A DNA stretch of 64,000 bases from CAVSJO01 sp963728445 (GTDB taxonomy: Bacteria > Gemmatimonadota > Gemmatimonadetes > Longimicrobiales > RSA9). The notes beneath the pieces were generated by a model. It saw nothing but the letters and a program-made list of their open reading frames with translations. It was not told the DNA's origin and did not search any database. This document shows, one piece after another, positions 24,185 to 32,537 of the stretch. The stretch covers positions 496,001-560,000 of the forward strand of contig CAVSJO010000004.1 in assembly GCA_963728445.1 (NCBI GenBank), given 5' to 3'. A program made the translations under genes and the position numbers. Numbering within the stretch: position 1 is the stretch's first letter; each line of letters begins with the position of its first letter.

Positions 24185-24906
24185 CTCGCTCCCCCGCTTC
24201 CCGGCGCCCCTCCACCGGCGTCCTCGCCCGTCCCCCGCGGCGGAAGCAGCAGGGCCACGCCCACGTGCAGACCGGGATAGTGGATGTCCGTCATGAGGGT
24301 GTAGCGCGCCTCGCCGAAGACGCGCAGCCGACTCAACGGCTGGTACTCGACGCCTGCGATCGCCGCCACGGACGGCGTGATGGAGTCGAGGAGATCCTCG
24401 ATGAAGGTGTTGTCGATCACCGGCCCCTGGCCGTTCAGGGCATGAACGCCCACCGACGCACCCAGGTACGTGAACACGTTCGCGGGCGCGACCCAGACGT
24501 AGTCGGCGGCAACCTCGAGGCTGAGGTCGCTCCAGTCGATGGGCCCCAGTTCGTCGCCGGAGATCGGGCTCGTTCCCATCCCGGGCAGCTTGTTGAGCTG
24601 CGCCGCGAGGCGGTTCAGCTCCGAGGCCTTCATGGTCGAGCTCCAGTACGAGAGCCCGGGCATGATGCGAATCCCCGGACCCAGGTAGCCGAGGTCCAGG
24701 TGCATGCCGTACGTCGTCGTCGACTGGACCTTGCTCGGCCAGATGTAGCCCACGTCCACGCCGATGCCGCGGAACGTCAGGTTCTCGTAGTCGTAGTCCG
24801 CCAGCGTCTGCCCCTGTGCGGAACCGGCAGAGAGCGCCGAGAGCGCCACGAGCGCCAGCGCCACGACCCCGCCCCGAATGCCTGTCTTCACGCGTCCCCC
24901 GCTCAT
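24181..24906 (-). CDS. Secreted outer-membrane-type beta protein, unknown
   Basis: A 241-residue protein with a signal peptide (VVALALVALSALSAGSAQGQ, cleavage near residue 33). Alternating hydrophobic and polar strands follow (DLGYLGPGIRIMPGLSYWSS, LSLEVAADYVWVAPANVFTYL, AGVEYQPLSRLRVFGEARYTL), like the small OmpW/OmpX-type beta-barrels or outer-membrane-beta-barrel domain proteins. The final strand (LHVGVALLLPP) is followed by a Gly-rich tail instead of ending with an aromatic residue, so insertion by the usual signal is uncertain. Coupled to the oxidoreductase downstream. Confidence 0.65.
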   Translation of the reverse strand: MSGGRVKTGIRGGVVALALVALSALSAGSAQGQTLADYDYENLTFRGIGVDVGYIWPSKVQSTTTYGMHLDLGYLGPGIRIMPGLSYWSSTMKASELNRLAAQLNKLPGMGTSPISGDELGPIDWSDLSLEVAADYVWVAPANVFTYLGASVGVHALNGQGPVIDNTFIEDLLDSITPSVAAIAGVEYQPLSRLRVFGEARYTLMTDIHYPGLHVGVALLLPPRGTGEDAGGGAPGSGGAR

Positions 24907-24933
24907 TGGATCACCACGTCGGCTCGCCCCGGC

Positions 24934-26235
24934 TCAGTACAGCCTGGTGACTTCCGTCCCTGAATAATACGCCTGCAGGATCTGTCGATAGCTCTGTCCC
25001 GCCTGCGCCCGACCGATGGCCCCCATCTGACACATGCCGATGCCGTGGCCCCAGCCGTGTCCGTTCACGACCAGGCGCGTCACCCGGCCGGCGGACCGCT
25101 CCTGCTGCACGTCGAAGAGCACGCTGTTCAGGATGCGATCCGCGGCGGGTCGCAGGATCCAGCGGATCGAATCTCCGTGAACCCGCCAGTCCCGCCCTCC
25201 GGCCCGGATGCGCAGCGTGCCGACCCTCCCGGACGTGGTGCGGGCCTCGACCTCGACGTCCTCGATGGGAGCGACGTCGGCCGTCGACACCCCGAAGTAG
25301 GCGGCGAGCTGCGGGGCGACGACCGTGCGCAGCAGGTCCGCCGACCATGCCTCCTGCCAGTCGAAGCGGTGGGAGATGTCGCAGTAGTAGCCCGATCCCG
25401 GCTTCGCGTCGGAGACGGAGCGGAGGTACGGCTGGGGCGGACGGTTCCATACCTGCTCGATCGCCGCCGTCCGGCCGCCGCACGTGGAGTGGTAGTATGC
25501 GAGGATCGGCGCGCCACCGTACGTCACGATCTCCCCGCGCGTCTCCCGGACCGCCCGCGCGGCCATCGGGTCCTCCCGCTCGACCCCGCCGTAGACCTGG
25601 TCCGCGACGGTGGCGTAGAAGTCGAACCCCTGCGTGGACCGGCTGCCCCAGTTGCCGAGCGCGTACGTCCGGGCGGCGACCGCCTGCGCTTTCACCGCCT
25701 CGATGGCGAGGGACGGGATCTCGGACGGCACGACGCCTAGCAGGTAGGCCTCCAGATCGAGCACGTTGACGCCCGTCACGCGTCCATCACCGGCGGAGCG
25801 GACCAGCGCCGTGCCGCGGTACTCGTGCCCGCCGATGCGCACGTTCGCCCCCTCCTCCGCCCGGACCACGACCGGACCCTCGACCGGGCCGACGGCCCCG
25901 CCCTCGTCCGACGTGCCGCGGATCCGGCCGTCCGCGTCCGCGCTGAACGTCCACGGGACGTCCGCCGCGGATCGGGCGATGGACGCTCCCCCGGCTTCGA
26001 TCCGGAACGGCGACGTCGCCGAGACCGTCACCCGTGTCGTGTCCGGCGCGACGCCGACACGCACCGTCGGCTCCCGCGCCGGCAGCGCCGGGGCCGTCCG
26101 GGCCGCGGGCGTGGTCCGGGACGGCTTCGGGCCCGCCGGCGTACAGGCGCCGGCGGCGCCCAGGACGAGCGCGAGCCCGGCCAGTGCGGCCGGACCCACG
26201 GGCGTCGCGGCGAGTCGGCCGCCGGCGCGGATCAC
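24934..26235 (-). CDS. SpoIID/LytB-domain lipoprotein
   Basis: A 433-residue secreted protein. The N-terminus ends in LAGLALVLGAAGAC, a lipobox-like site, so it is probably a lipoprotein. The SpoIID/LytB domain occupies about residues 140-430: VNVLDLEAYLLGVVPSEIP, AQAVAARTYAL, a TCGGRTAA block, and the C-terminal GHGWGHGIGMCQMGAIGRA. In spore formers SpoIID is a lytic transglycosylase; in other bacteria the domain is linked to cell-wall amidase activation. The GTG start at 26235 overlaps the hemL stop by 4 bases (GTGA). Confidence 0.88.
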   Translation of the reverse strand: MIRAGGRLAATPVGPAALAGLALVLGAAGACTPAGPKPSRTTPAARTAPALPAREPTVRVGVAPDTTRVTVSATSPFRIEAGGASIARSAADVPWTFSADADGRIRGTSDEGGAVGPVEGPVVVRAEEGANVRIGGHEYRGTALVRSAGDGRVTGVNVLDLEAYLLGVVPSEIPSLAIEAVKAQAVAARTYALGNWGSRSTQGFDFYATVADQVYGGVEREDPMAARAVRETRGEIVTYGGAPILAYYHSTCGGRTAAIEQVWNRPPQPYLRSVSDAKPGSGYYCDISHRFDWQEAWSADLLRTVVAPQLAAYFGVSTADVAPIEDVEVEARTTSGRVGTLRIRAGGRDWRVHGDSIRWILRPAADRILNSVLFDVQQERSAGRVTRLVVNGHGWGHGIGMCQMGAIGRAQAGQSYRQILQAYYSGTEVTRLY

Positions 26236-27533
26236 GCCCGCGCCTCTTCCATGGCCGCGCCGGCGACCTCGATCGTCCGCTCCACGTCCGCCTCCGTGTG
26301 GGAGGTGGACAGGAAGCAGGCCTCGAAGGGGGAGGGCGGCAGGAACACGCCGCGCTCGAGGCAGCCGCGGAAGAAGCGCCCGAAGAACGCGCGATCGACG
26401 GCGTCGCGGGCGTCCTCGAAGCGTCGCACCGGACCCTCCACGAAGTGGTAGCCCCACATGCCGCCGAGGGCGCCGCCGCTGAACGGCAGCCCCAGCGTCC
26501 GTGCGCGCTCCGACAGCCCCTCCACCAGCCGGCGCCCCATCCGCTCGAGGCCCTCGTGGGGCCGCAGCTCCCGCAGGGACAGGAGCTGAGCGATTCCAGC
26601 CGCCATCGCCAGCGGATTGCCCGAGAGCGTGCCCGCCTGATAGACGGGACCGTCCGGCGCGACGCGGTCCATCAGGTCGGCCCGGCCGCCGTAGGCGCCC
26701 ACCGGGAGTCCACCGCCGATCACCTTGCCGAGGGTCGTGAGGTCCGGTCGAACGCCAAACCGTTCCTGGGCGCCGCCGGACGCCACGCGGAACCCCGTCA
26801 TCACCTCGTCGAAGACGAGGAGAGAGCCGGCCTGCTCGGTCACGCGACGAATGCCCTCGAGGAAGCCTGGCGCCGGCTCGACGAATCCGCTGTTGCCCAC
26901 GACGGGCTCGAGGATGACGCACGCCACATCCGCGCCCCGTTCCGCGAAGAAGGCCTCGACCGCGTCGAGGTCGTTGTAGGGCAGGCTGGCGGTCAGCCGG
27001 GCGAGGGCTGTCGGCACGCCCGGCGAGTCCGGCAGCCCCAGCGTCGCCACACCGCTGCCCGCCTGAACGAGGAAGCTGTCTCCATGACCGTGGTAGCAGC
27101 CGGAGAACTTCACAACCACGTCCCGCTCCGTCACGGCCCGGGCGAGGCGGATGGCGGACATGGTCGCCTCCGTCCCGCTGTTCACGAAGCGGATCCTCTC
27201 GACGGACGGGACGAGCTCGACCACCAGCTCGGCCAGCTCCACCTCCGAGACGTTCGGAGCGCCGTAGCTCGTGCCCCGGCGCACCGCATCCTCCAGCGCC
27301 CGCGTCACCGAGGGGTGCGCGTGACCGAGGATCAGTGCGCCCCAGCTCATGACGTAGTCGAGATAGGCATTCCCGTCGACGTCGAAGAGCTGCGCCGATT
27401 CCGCCCGGTCCACGAAGAAGGGATGCCCGCCCACGGCACGGAACGCCCGCACCGGGGAATTGACGCCGCCTGGGATCAGACGCGTCGCCCGTTCGAAGAG
27501 TCGCGCGCTGCGCGCGCCGGCGCTCTTGCTCAC
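26232..27533 (-). CDS. hemL: Glutamate-1-semialdehyde 2,1-aminomutase
   Basis: PLP enzyme that makes 5-aminolevulinate in the C5 haem pathway, working after HemA (57267-58658 in this window). The 433-residue protein has LIPGGVNSPVRAF at the start, RFVNSGTEATMSAIRLAR, VVKFSGCYHGHGDSFLV, the Asp motif LLVFDEVMTGFRV, and the PLP lysine in TTLGKVIGGGLPVGAYGG. The GTG start at 27533 overlaps the rimO stop (GTGA); GGAGG lies upstream. Length and motifs are standard. Confidence 0.97.
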   Translation of the reverse strand: MSKSAGARSARLFERATRLIPGGVNSPVRAFRAVGGHPFFVDRAESAQLFDVDGNAYLDYVMSWGALILGHAHPSVTRALEDAVRRGTSYGAPNVSEVELAELVVELVPSVERIRFVNSGTEATMSAIRLARAVTERDVVVKFSGCYHGHGDSFLVQAGSGVATLGLPDSPGVPTALARLTASLPYNDLDAVEAFFAERGADVACVILEPVVGNSGFVEPAPGFLEGIRRVTEQAGSLLVFDEVMTGFRVASGGAQERFGVRPDLTTLGKVIGGGLPVGAYGGRADLMDRVAPDGPVYQAGTLSGNPLAMAAGIAQLLSLRELRPHEGLERMGRRLVEGLSERARTLGLPFSGGALGGMWGYHFVEGPVRRFEDARDAVDRAFFGRFFRGCLERGVFLPPSPFEACFLSTSHTEADVERTIEVAGAAMEEARA

Positions 27534-29083
27534 GTCCGTTCCGCCTCCACCACCGTTCCCTCCAGACCGTCCTCCGTCGCGTCCATTATGCGCACCGGAA
27601 CGAGCTCCCCCGGCCGCAGCCCGCCCGCACCCTCGAGACGCACGGTCCCGTCGACCTCCGGCGCCTGGCCGGCCGTCCGGCCGAGGGCCTCGTCGCCTCG
27701 CTCGCCTTTCGTCCATGCGTCCACGAGCACCGTCGTCTGGCGACCGATCCATGCCTCGTTCCGCTCCAGCGTGATCGCACGCTGAAGGTCCTGCAGCCGC
27801 TCCACACGCTCGCGGCACACCACCTCGTTGACCCGGCCCGGCAGGTCCACAGCCCGGGTCCCTTCTTCCGGCGAGTACGCGAACGCACCGACGTGATCGA
27901 AGCGGATCTCCTCCAGCAGCGCGAGCAGGCGATCGAAGTCGTCCTCCGTCTCGCCCGGGAAGCCGACGATCACCGTCGTCCGCAGGGTCAGGTCGGGGAT
28001 GGCGCCTCGCAGTCGTCCGACCCGCTCGCGGATCGTCGCCGCGCGCTCGGGCCGCCGCATCCGGCGAAGCACGGCGTCGGACCCGTGCTGGATCGGCATG
28101 TCCAGGTACGGCAGGATGCGGGGCGAAGACGCGATCCGTTCCACGAGGGCGTCGCTGATGCCCGACGGATACATGTAGAAGAGGCGCAGCCAGGGTATCT
28201 CGGTCTCGTCCAGAAGCCGGTCGAGCAGCAGCGGCAGCGCCCCCGTGGCGGGCACGTCAGCGGGGGCCCGCGTACGCCCGGTCGTCCCCGGCGCGGGCAC
28301 GTTTCCCGAGGGCGCCTCCGCGCCGCGACCGAAGAAGTACTCGCCCGTGTCTTCGACGATTCCCCGGCGCCAGTCGCGCCCGTACCAGGTAGTGTCCTGC
28401 GAGACCACGTTCAGCTCGACGACGCCCTGCTGCTCGAGCTCCGCGGCCTCCGCCACGAGCACGTCCATCGGTGTCGACCGGAACTTTCCCCGCATGAGCG
28501 GAATCGCGCAGAAGGCGCACGTGTGGTCACACCCCTCGCTGATCTTCAGGAACGCAGAGTGGCGGGCGTCCGTCGAGAGCGCCCGCAGCGGACGCTCCAT
28601 GACCGGCACCTCGCGCCCTGCAAGGAGTCCGCGCTCCCGCAGCTCCGGTACGAGGCGGCCGATCTCGGTGAGCCCCAGGAAGAGGTCCACCTCCGGCATC
28701 TCGGCCGTCAGCTCGGCCTTGTAGCGCTGCACGAGGCAGCCCATGGCGACGACGGCCTTCACCCTCCCCTCCGCCTTCAGCCGGCCCGCGTCGAGCACCG
28801 CCTCCACCGACTCCTCCTTCGCCATGTCGATGAAGCCGCACGTGTTGATCACGACGACGTCGGCGCCCGCAGGGTCACGCACCAGCTCCGCGCCCGCACC
28901 CAGCAGGCCCGCCATGACGCGCTCGCTGTCCACCGTGTTCTTGTCGCAGCCGAGGGTCACGACCGCGATGCGCGCAACCCCGCCCACGGCCGACCGTCGG
29001 CCGGGCAGCGGAGCCGCGCCCTCCGACGGGGAGGCCGGGAGCACGGGCAGCGGGATGCTTCGTCCGATGCGTGTCGCCGTCAT
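27530..29083 (-). CDS. rimO: Ribosomal protein S12 methylthiotransferase RimO
   Basis: Radical SAM enzyme that adds a methylthio group to Asp of ribosomal protein S12. The MTTase domain has the three cluster cysteines in TLGCDKNTVDSERV, INTCGFIDMAKEES and AMGCLVQRY. The radical SAM motif is EGCDHTCAFCAIP (Cys about 185, 189, 192), and a C-terminal TRAM domain is present. At 517 residues it is longer than usual (about 440). The extra length is an N-terminal stretch of some 40 residues and a Gly/Pro-rich insert at about 238-281. ATG 29083 is chosen because a promoter lies at 29151-29179; a GTG at 28987 would give a more typical N-terminus. Confidence 0.92.
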   Translation of the reverse strand: MTATRIGRSIPLPVLPASPSEGAAPLPGRRSAVGGVARIAVVTLGCDKNTVDSERVMAGLLGAGAELVRDPAGADVVVINTCGFIDMAKEESVEAVLDAGRLKAEGRVKAVVAMGCLVQRYKAELTAEMPEVDLFLGLTEIGRLVPELRERGLLAGREVPVMERPLRALSTDARHSAFLKISEGCDHTCAFCAIPLMRGKFRSTPMDVLVAEAAELEQQGVVELNVVSQDTTWYGRDWRRGIVEDTGEYFFGRGAEAPSGNVPAPGTTGRTRAPADVPATGALPLLLDRLLDETEIPWLRLFYMYPSGISDALVERIASSPRILPYLDMPIQHGSDAVLRRMRRPERAATIRERVGRLRGAIPDLTLRTTVIVGFPGETEDDFDRLLALLEEIRFDHVGAFAYSPEEGTRAVDLPGRVNEVVCRERVERLQDLQRAITLERNEAWIGRQTTVLVDAWTKGERGDEALGRTAGQAPEVDGTVRLEGAGGLRPGELVPVRIMDATEDGLEGTVVEAERT

Positions 29084-29150
29084 GGAGATCCGATCGCCTG
29101 CGGTCGCGACGGCGGAAGCGCCTGCCCGCGACGGGGTTGGAAAGTCCGTG

Positions 29151-29179
29151 AATATACCCGGCCCGACGGGCACGTTCAA
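29151..29179 (-). promoter_or_regulatory. Promoter of the rimO operon
   Basis: TTGAAC and TATATT separated by exactly 17 bases. It gives a start near 29144 and a leader of about 60 bases before the rimO ATG. This is one of the two best -10 matches in the window. The -35 region touches a small palindrome at 29179-29193. Confidence 0.75.
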
Positions 29180-29193
29180 CGCTCCGGGAGCGT
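29179..29193 (-). promoter_or_regulatory. Palindrome at the lolA end / rimO promoter
   Basis: ACGCTC-CGG-GAGCGT, a perfect 6-bp inverted repeat, lies two bases after the lolA stop codon and just upstream of (and touching) the rimO -35 box. As RNA it could be the lolA 3' hairpin (no T-tract). As DNA it could be an operator. Either role is inference. Confidence 0.35.
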
Positions 29194-29195
29194 CG

Positions 29196-30149
29196 TCAGC
29201 CGCGATCGACGATCGACGCGCCGGCCGGGGGCTGGAAGCGGAACAGCGAGTCGGGAAGCTGCGGGTTCACCCGCAGGTCAGAAAGCCGGAAATGGCGCGT
29301 CACGCCGTTCTCCTCCTCCACGTCGAAGCGCCGCACCAGGTGATCGCCCGTGTCTATCCAGACCCGAAGCCGTGCGTAGGGGGCCGCCTCCCTCGGCGTC
29401 AGCTCGACCTCTGCGGCCGTCCGCCCGGCCACCGTGTCCGTCCCCACCTTTCGCGCGTCGAAACGGCGGTCGGGGTCGTTCAGGAACTGGGCCTGAAGGT
29501 CCATCCCATTGGCGCCCACCGCGCCCCGGCTCCGGATCACCTGCCCGGAATCGACGCTGGGATAGTAGACCCAGAGCGTCTTCCCGTCGCTCACGACCAC
29601 GTCCCCGCTGGGGTCCGAGAAGCGCATGAGAAAGCGGTCCGGCCTGCGCTGGTACAGCGTTCCCCGGCTGGTCGTGTTCGTTCGCAGCAGCGGATTCTCC
29701 ACCTGCTGTACGAAATCCGCCTGCAGTGACGTGACCTTCTCGTAAGCCGCCGACGCCCGCCGGAGGAGCGCGGCCCCGTCCTCCGCCCCGGCCTCGGGTG
29801 CGCCGGCCGCACCGCTGTTCGACTGCGCGGGCGGACGCGCCGGAACTGCCGCGCCTCCGCTCCCGGACGCTGCGGGGGAGCCCTCCTGCCCGGCCGATCC
29901 CCCGCTGCCGCTTCGGGCGTCGGCCCCGGTGTCCGCGCGCTCCGCCGGCCCGCCCGTCGAATCGGTGACGCGTTGACCGTCCGTGGGGAAGTCCCGCGCG
30001 GGGACCAGGTTGTCCGTCACACGCTCCCCGCCGCGCGCCTCCCCCGCCGGCGGGGCCCCGTCCGGCCGGGCCGTGAAAAGGCCGCGGGCGCCCAGCACGA
30101 TGAGAGCTGCGACGCCCGCGAGTCCGAGACCGATCAGTATCTTTCGCAT
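29196..30149 (-). CDS. lolA: LolA-like outer-membrane lipoprotein carrier with long N-terminal linker
   Basis: A 317-residue protein whose C-terminal half (about 125-317) is LolA-like: LLRRASAAYEKVTSLQADFVQQ, RGTLYQRRPDRFLMRFSDPSGD, VVSDGKTLWVYYP, ending FRFQPPAGASIVD. LolA carries lipoproteins across the periplasm. Here the N-terminus is a hydrophobic segment (ILIGLGLAGVAALIVLGARG) followed by about 95 residues of Gly/Ala/Ser/Pro-rich linker, unlike the short soluble classic LolA. It follows ftsK, a common ftsK-lolA order, which supports the call. Confidence 0.82.
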   Translation of the reverse strand: MRKILIGLGLAGVAALIVLGARGLFTARPDGAPPAGEARGGERVTDNLVPARDFPTDGQRVTDSTGGPAERADTGADARSGSGGSAGQEGSPAASGSGGAAVPARPPAQSNSGAAGAPEAGAEDGAALLRRASAAYEKVTSLQADFVQQVENPLLRTNTTSRGTLYQRRPDRFLMRFSDPSGDVVVSDGKTLWVYYPSVDSGQVIRSRGAVGANGMDLQAQFLNDPDRRFDARKVGTDTVAGRTAAEVELTPREAAPYARLRVWIDTGDHLVRRFDVEEENGVTRHFRLSDLRVNPQLPDSLFRFQPPAGASIVDRG

Positions 30150-30226
30150 GCCACCGTCCGCACGGGTCCGTTCGACCGCGTGCTACACACGCCCCCGGCC
30201 GACGTTCCCGGAAGCGTCGCCCCGCG

Positions 30227-32521
30227 TCAGGACAAATCCTCGCCGCAGATCGCGTCCAGCGACTCCAGGCCGACGAGGACCTCCCTCGGCCGCGAGCCGT
30301 CTGGCGGCCCCAGCACGCCCGCGTGATGGAGCTGGTCGATGATCCGCGCCGCGCGCCCGTAACCGATACGGAGCCGCCGCTGCAGGAGCGACGTCGAGCC
30401 CTGCTGACCCGTGATGCACACCTCCGCCGCCTGCCGGAACAGCTCGTCCCGGTCCTCCAGCACCTCATCCACGATGTTCTCCTGCTCCTCGGCCTCCCGC
30501 CGCCGCACCAGCTCCAGGATGTCCTCCTCGCCCGAAGGGACGTCCTCCGCCCGATCCGCGTACCAGCGCATCAGCTTCTCCGTGTCCTCGGTGCTGATGA
30601 ACGCTCCCTGGATGCGGACGGGGTCCGACGTGCCGGGCGGCAGGAAGAGCATGTCGCCGTTGCCGAGAAGGGCGTCCGCACCGTTCTGGTCCAGGATCGT
30701 GCGGGAGTCCACCTTCGAGCTGACCCGGAAGCCGATCCGGCACGGGAAGTTGGCCTTGATGAGGCCCGTGATGACGTTCACGCTCGGGCGCTGCGTGGCG
30801 ACGATCAGATGGATGCCGATCGCCCGGGCCTTCTGCGCCAGCTGCGCGAGGGGGCGCTCGATCTCGGACTGCACCGCCATCATCAGGTCCGCGAGCTCGT
30901 CCACCACCACCACGATGTAGGGCAGCGAGCCGTCCTCGTAGGGGCGCTCCACCGTGGCTCCGAAGTCGTCCTCCCACGGCGCCCGCTTCAGCTCACGTCC
31001 CTCGGCGACGTGGCGGTTGAACTCGCCCAGGGAGCGGCAGCCGTTCACGGACAGCAGCGTGTAGCGGCGCTCCATCTCCAGCACGGCCCACTTCAGCACG
31101 ACGGCCGCGTCCCTCGGGTCCGTCACCACGGGATGGCGGAGGTGCGGCAGCCGGGAATACATGCTCAGCTCGACCATCTTCGGGTCGATCATGAGCAGCC
31201 GGAGGTCCCGGGGCGGGTGCCGGTAGACGAGACTCGTCACGATGGTGTTGATGCACACCGACTTGCCCGAGCCCGTCGCGCCGGCGATGAGCAGGTGGGG
31301 CATGCGGGCGAGGTCGGCCACGTACGGATGGCCCGTCAGGTCCTTGCCCAGCGCCAGGGGCAGGTGCGCCCGCGTACGCCGGAACGCCGGCGCCTCCAGG
31401 ATCTCGCGCAGGTGCACGACCTCCGGAACCGGGTTCGGAACTTCCACGCCCACCGCGCCCTTGCCCGGGATCGGCGCCACGATGCGCACGCTGGGCGCCT
31501 TCAGTGCAAGCGCGAGGTCCGCGTCCAGGTTGGCGATCTTGTTGACCTTGACGCCCGGTGCCGGAATCACCTCGTACTGCGTTACCACCGGCCCCGTGGT
31601 GCGCCCTCCGAGCTCACCCTCGACCCGGAACGTGCGGAGCTTCTCGATGAGCACGTTTCCCATGCGGTCCAGCTCGTCGTTCGCCAGGGCCCCGTCCCGG
31701 GACGGGGCCTCCGAAAGAAGCTCCATCGGCGGACGGTCCTCCGAATCCGGCCGTCCGGTGTCTTCCAGCCCCTCGAGCTCCGTCTTCGGCTTCCGCCTGC
31801 GCTGCACGAGCCGGGCGACGCCGGTCATCGCGGTCTCCGGCTCGGGCTCCGGCTCCGGCTCCACCGGCGCCGCTCCCGGAAGCGTCGGCGGCTCCGACGA
31901 TGCCGCCGCCTCCGCCACCCGCGTCGCTCGTGCTTCGCGGCGCGCGAGGAACGCCTGCAGAGCTCGCTGCATGATGCCGCGACCGCCGTCCGTCGCAGCC
32001 CGCGCCGGGTTCCACCCCAGCGTCGCCACGGAAAGGGCCACAGTCAGGAACGCCAGCAGCAGCAGCGCGCCGAACCACCCGAACGCGGCAGCCAGGAGTG
32101 CGCCGGCGACGCCGCCGAGCCAGCCCGCGGCGTCCAGCGCCGTCCCGGACGCCGTGAGGGTAGTGGCCCCGCGCGCCTCGGGAGAGAGCACCATGGCAGT
32201 CGTCGGGAGCAGGAAGACGAGGCCGCCGAGGAGCACCGCCACGCGGATGGCGCGGGACCGCTCCAGCCAGCCGAACGCACCGACGCCGGCAACGCACGGA
32301 ATGAGGGCGAGAACGGGGGCGCCGAGGCCCAGCCCCGCGTACAGCATGCCGCCGATCCAGGCGCCCACGGGGCCGAGCAGGTTCCGGGACGCGGACAGGT
32401 GGTCCGCCAGCGGCCCGAGAAGGGCGGCCGGAACGAGGCTCAGCAGCAGGAACGTGCCCAGCGCCAGGAGGCCCAGGCCGCCCAGCTCTCTGCGCTGCTC
32501 GGGTGATACCATGCGGTGCAT
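30227..32521 (-). CDS. ftsK: DNA translocase FtsK/SpoIIIE
   Basis: Membrane-anchored motor that segregates chromosome ends at the division septum. The 764-residue protein has four to five transmembrane helices in residues 12-170. A short linker (about 180-290) includes a Pro-Glu repeat. The alpha/beta motor has Walker A GATGSGKS at about 414-421 and Walker B IVVVVDELADLMM near 525. The C-terminal gamma winged helix (EVCITGQQGSTSLLQRRLRI) recognises KOPS sites. The linker is short compared with the E. coli protein, more like SpoIIIE. ATG at 32521; a second ATG three codons later is possible. Confidence 0.95.
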   Translation of the reverse strand: MHRMVSPEQRRELGGLGLLALGTFLLLSLVPAALLGPLADHLSASRNLLGPVGAWIGGMLYAGLGLGAPVLALIPCVAGVGAFGWLERSRAIRVAVLLGGLVFLLPTTAMVLSPEARGATTLTASGTALDAAGWLGGVAGALLAAAFGWFGALLLLAFLTVALSVATLGWNPARAATDGGRGIMQRALQAFLARREARATRVAEAAASSEPPTLPGAAPVEPEPEPEPETAMTGVARLVQRRRKPKTELEGLEDTGRPDSEDRPPMELLSEAPSRDGALANDELDRMGNVLIEKLRTFRVEGELGGRTTGPVVTQYEVIPAPGVKVNKIANLDADLALALKAPSVRIVAPIPGKGAVGVEVPNPVPEVVHLREILEAPAFRRTRAHLPLALGKDLTGHPYVADLARMPHLLIAGATGSGKSVCINTIVTSLVYRHPPRDLRLLMIDPKMVELSMYSRLPHLRHPVVTDPRDAAVVLKWAVLEMERRYTLLSVNGCRSLGEFNRHVAEGRELKRAPWEDDFGATVERPYEDGSLPYIVVVVDELADLMMAVQSEIERPLAQLAQKARAIGIHLIVATQRPSVNVITGLIKANFPCRIGFRVSSKVDSRTILDQNGADALLGNGDMLFLPPGTSDPVRIQGAFISTEDTEKLMRWYADRAEDVPSGEEDILELVRRREAEEQENIVDEVLEDRDELFRQAAEVCITGQQGSTSLLQRRLRIGYGRAARIIDQLHHAGVLGPPDGSRPREVLVGLESLDAICGEDLS

Positions 32522-32537
32522 CCGGGAAAGGGTACGG

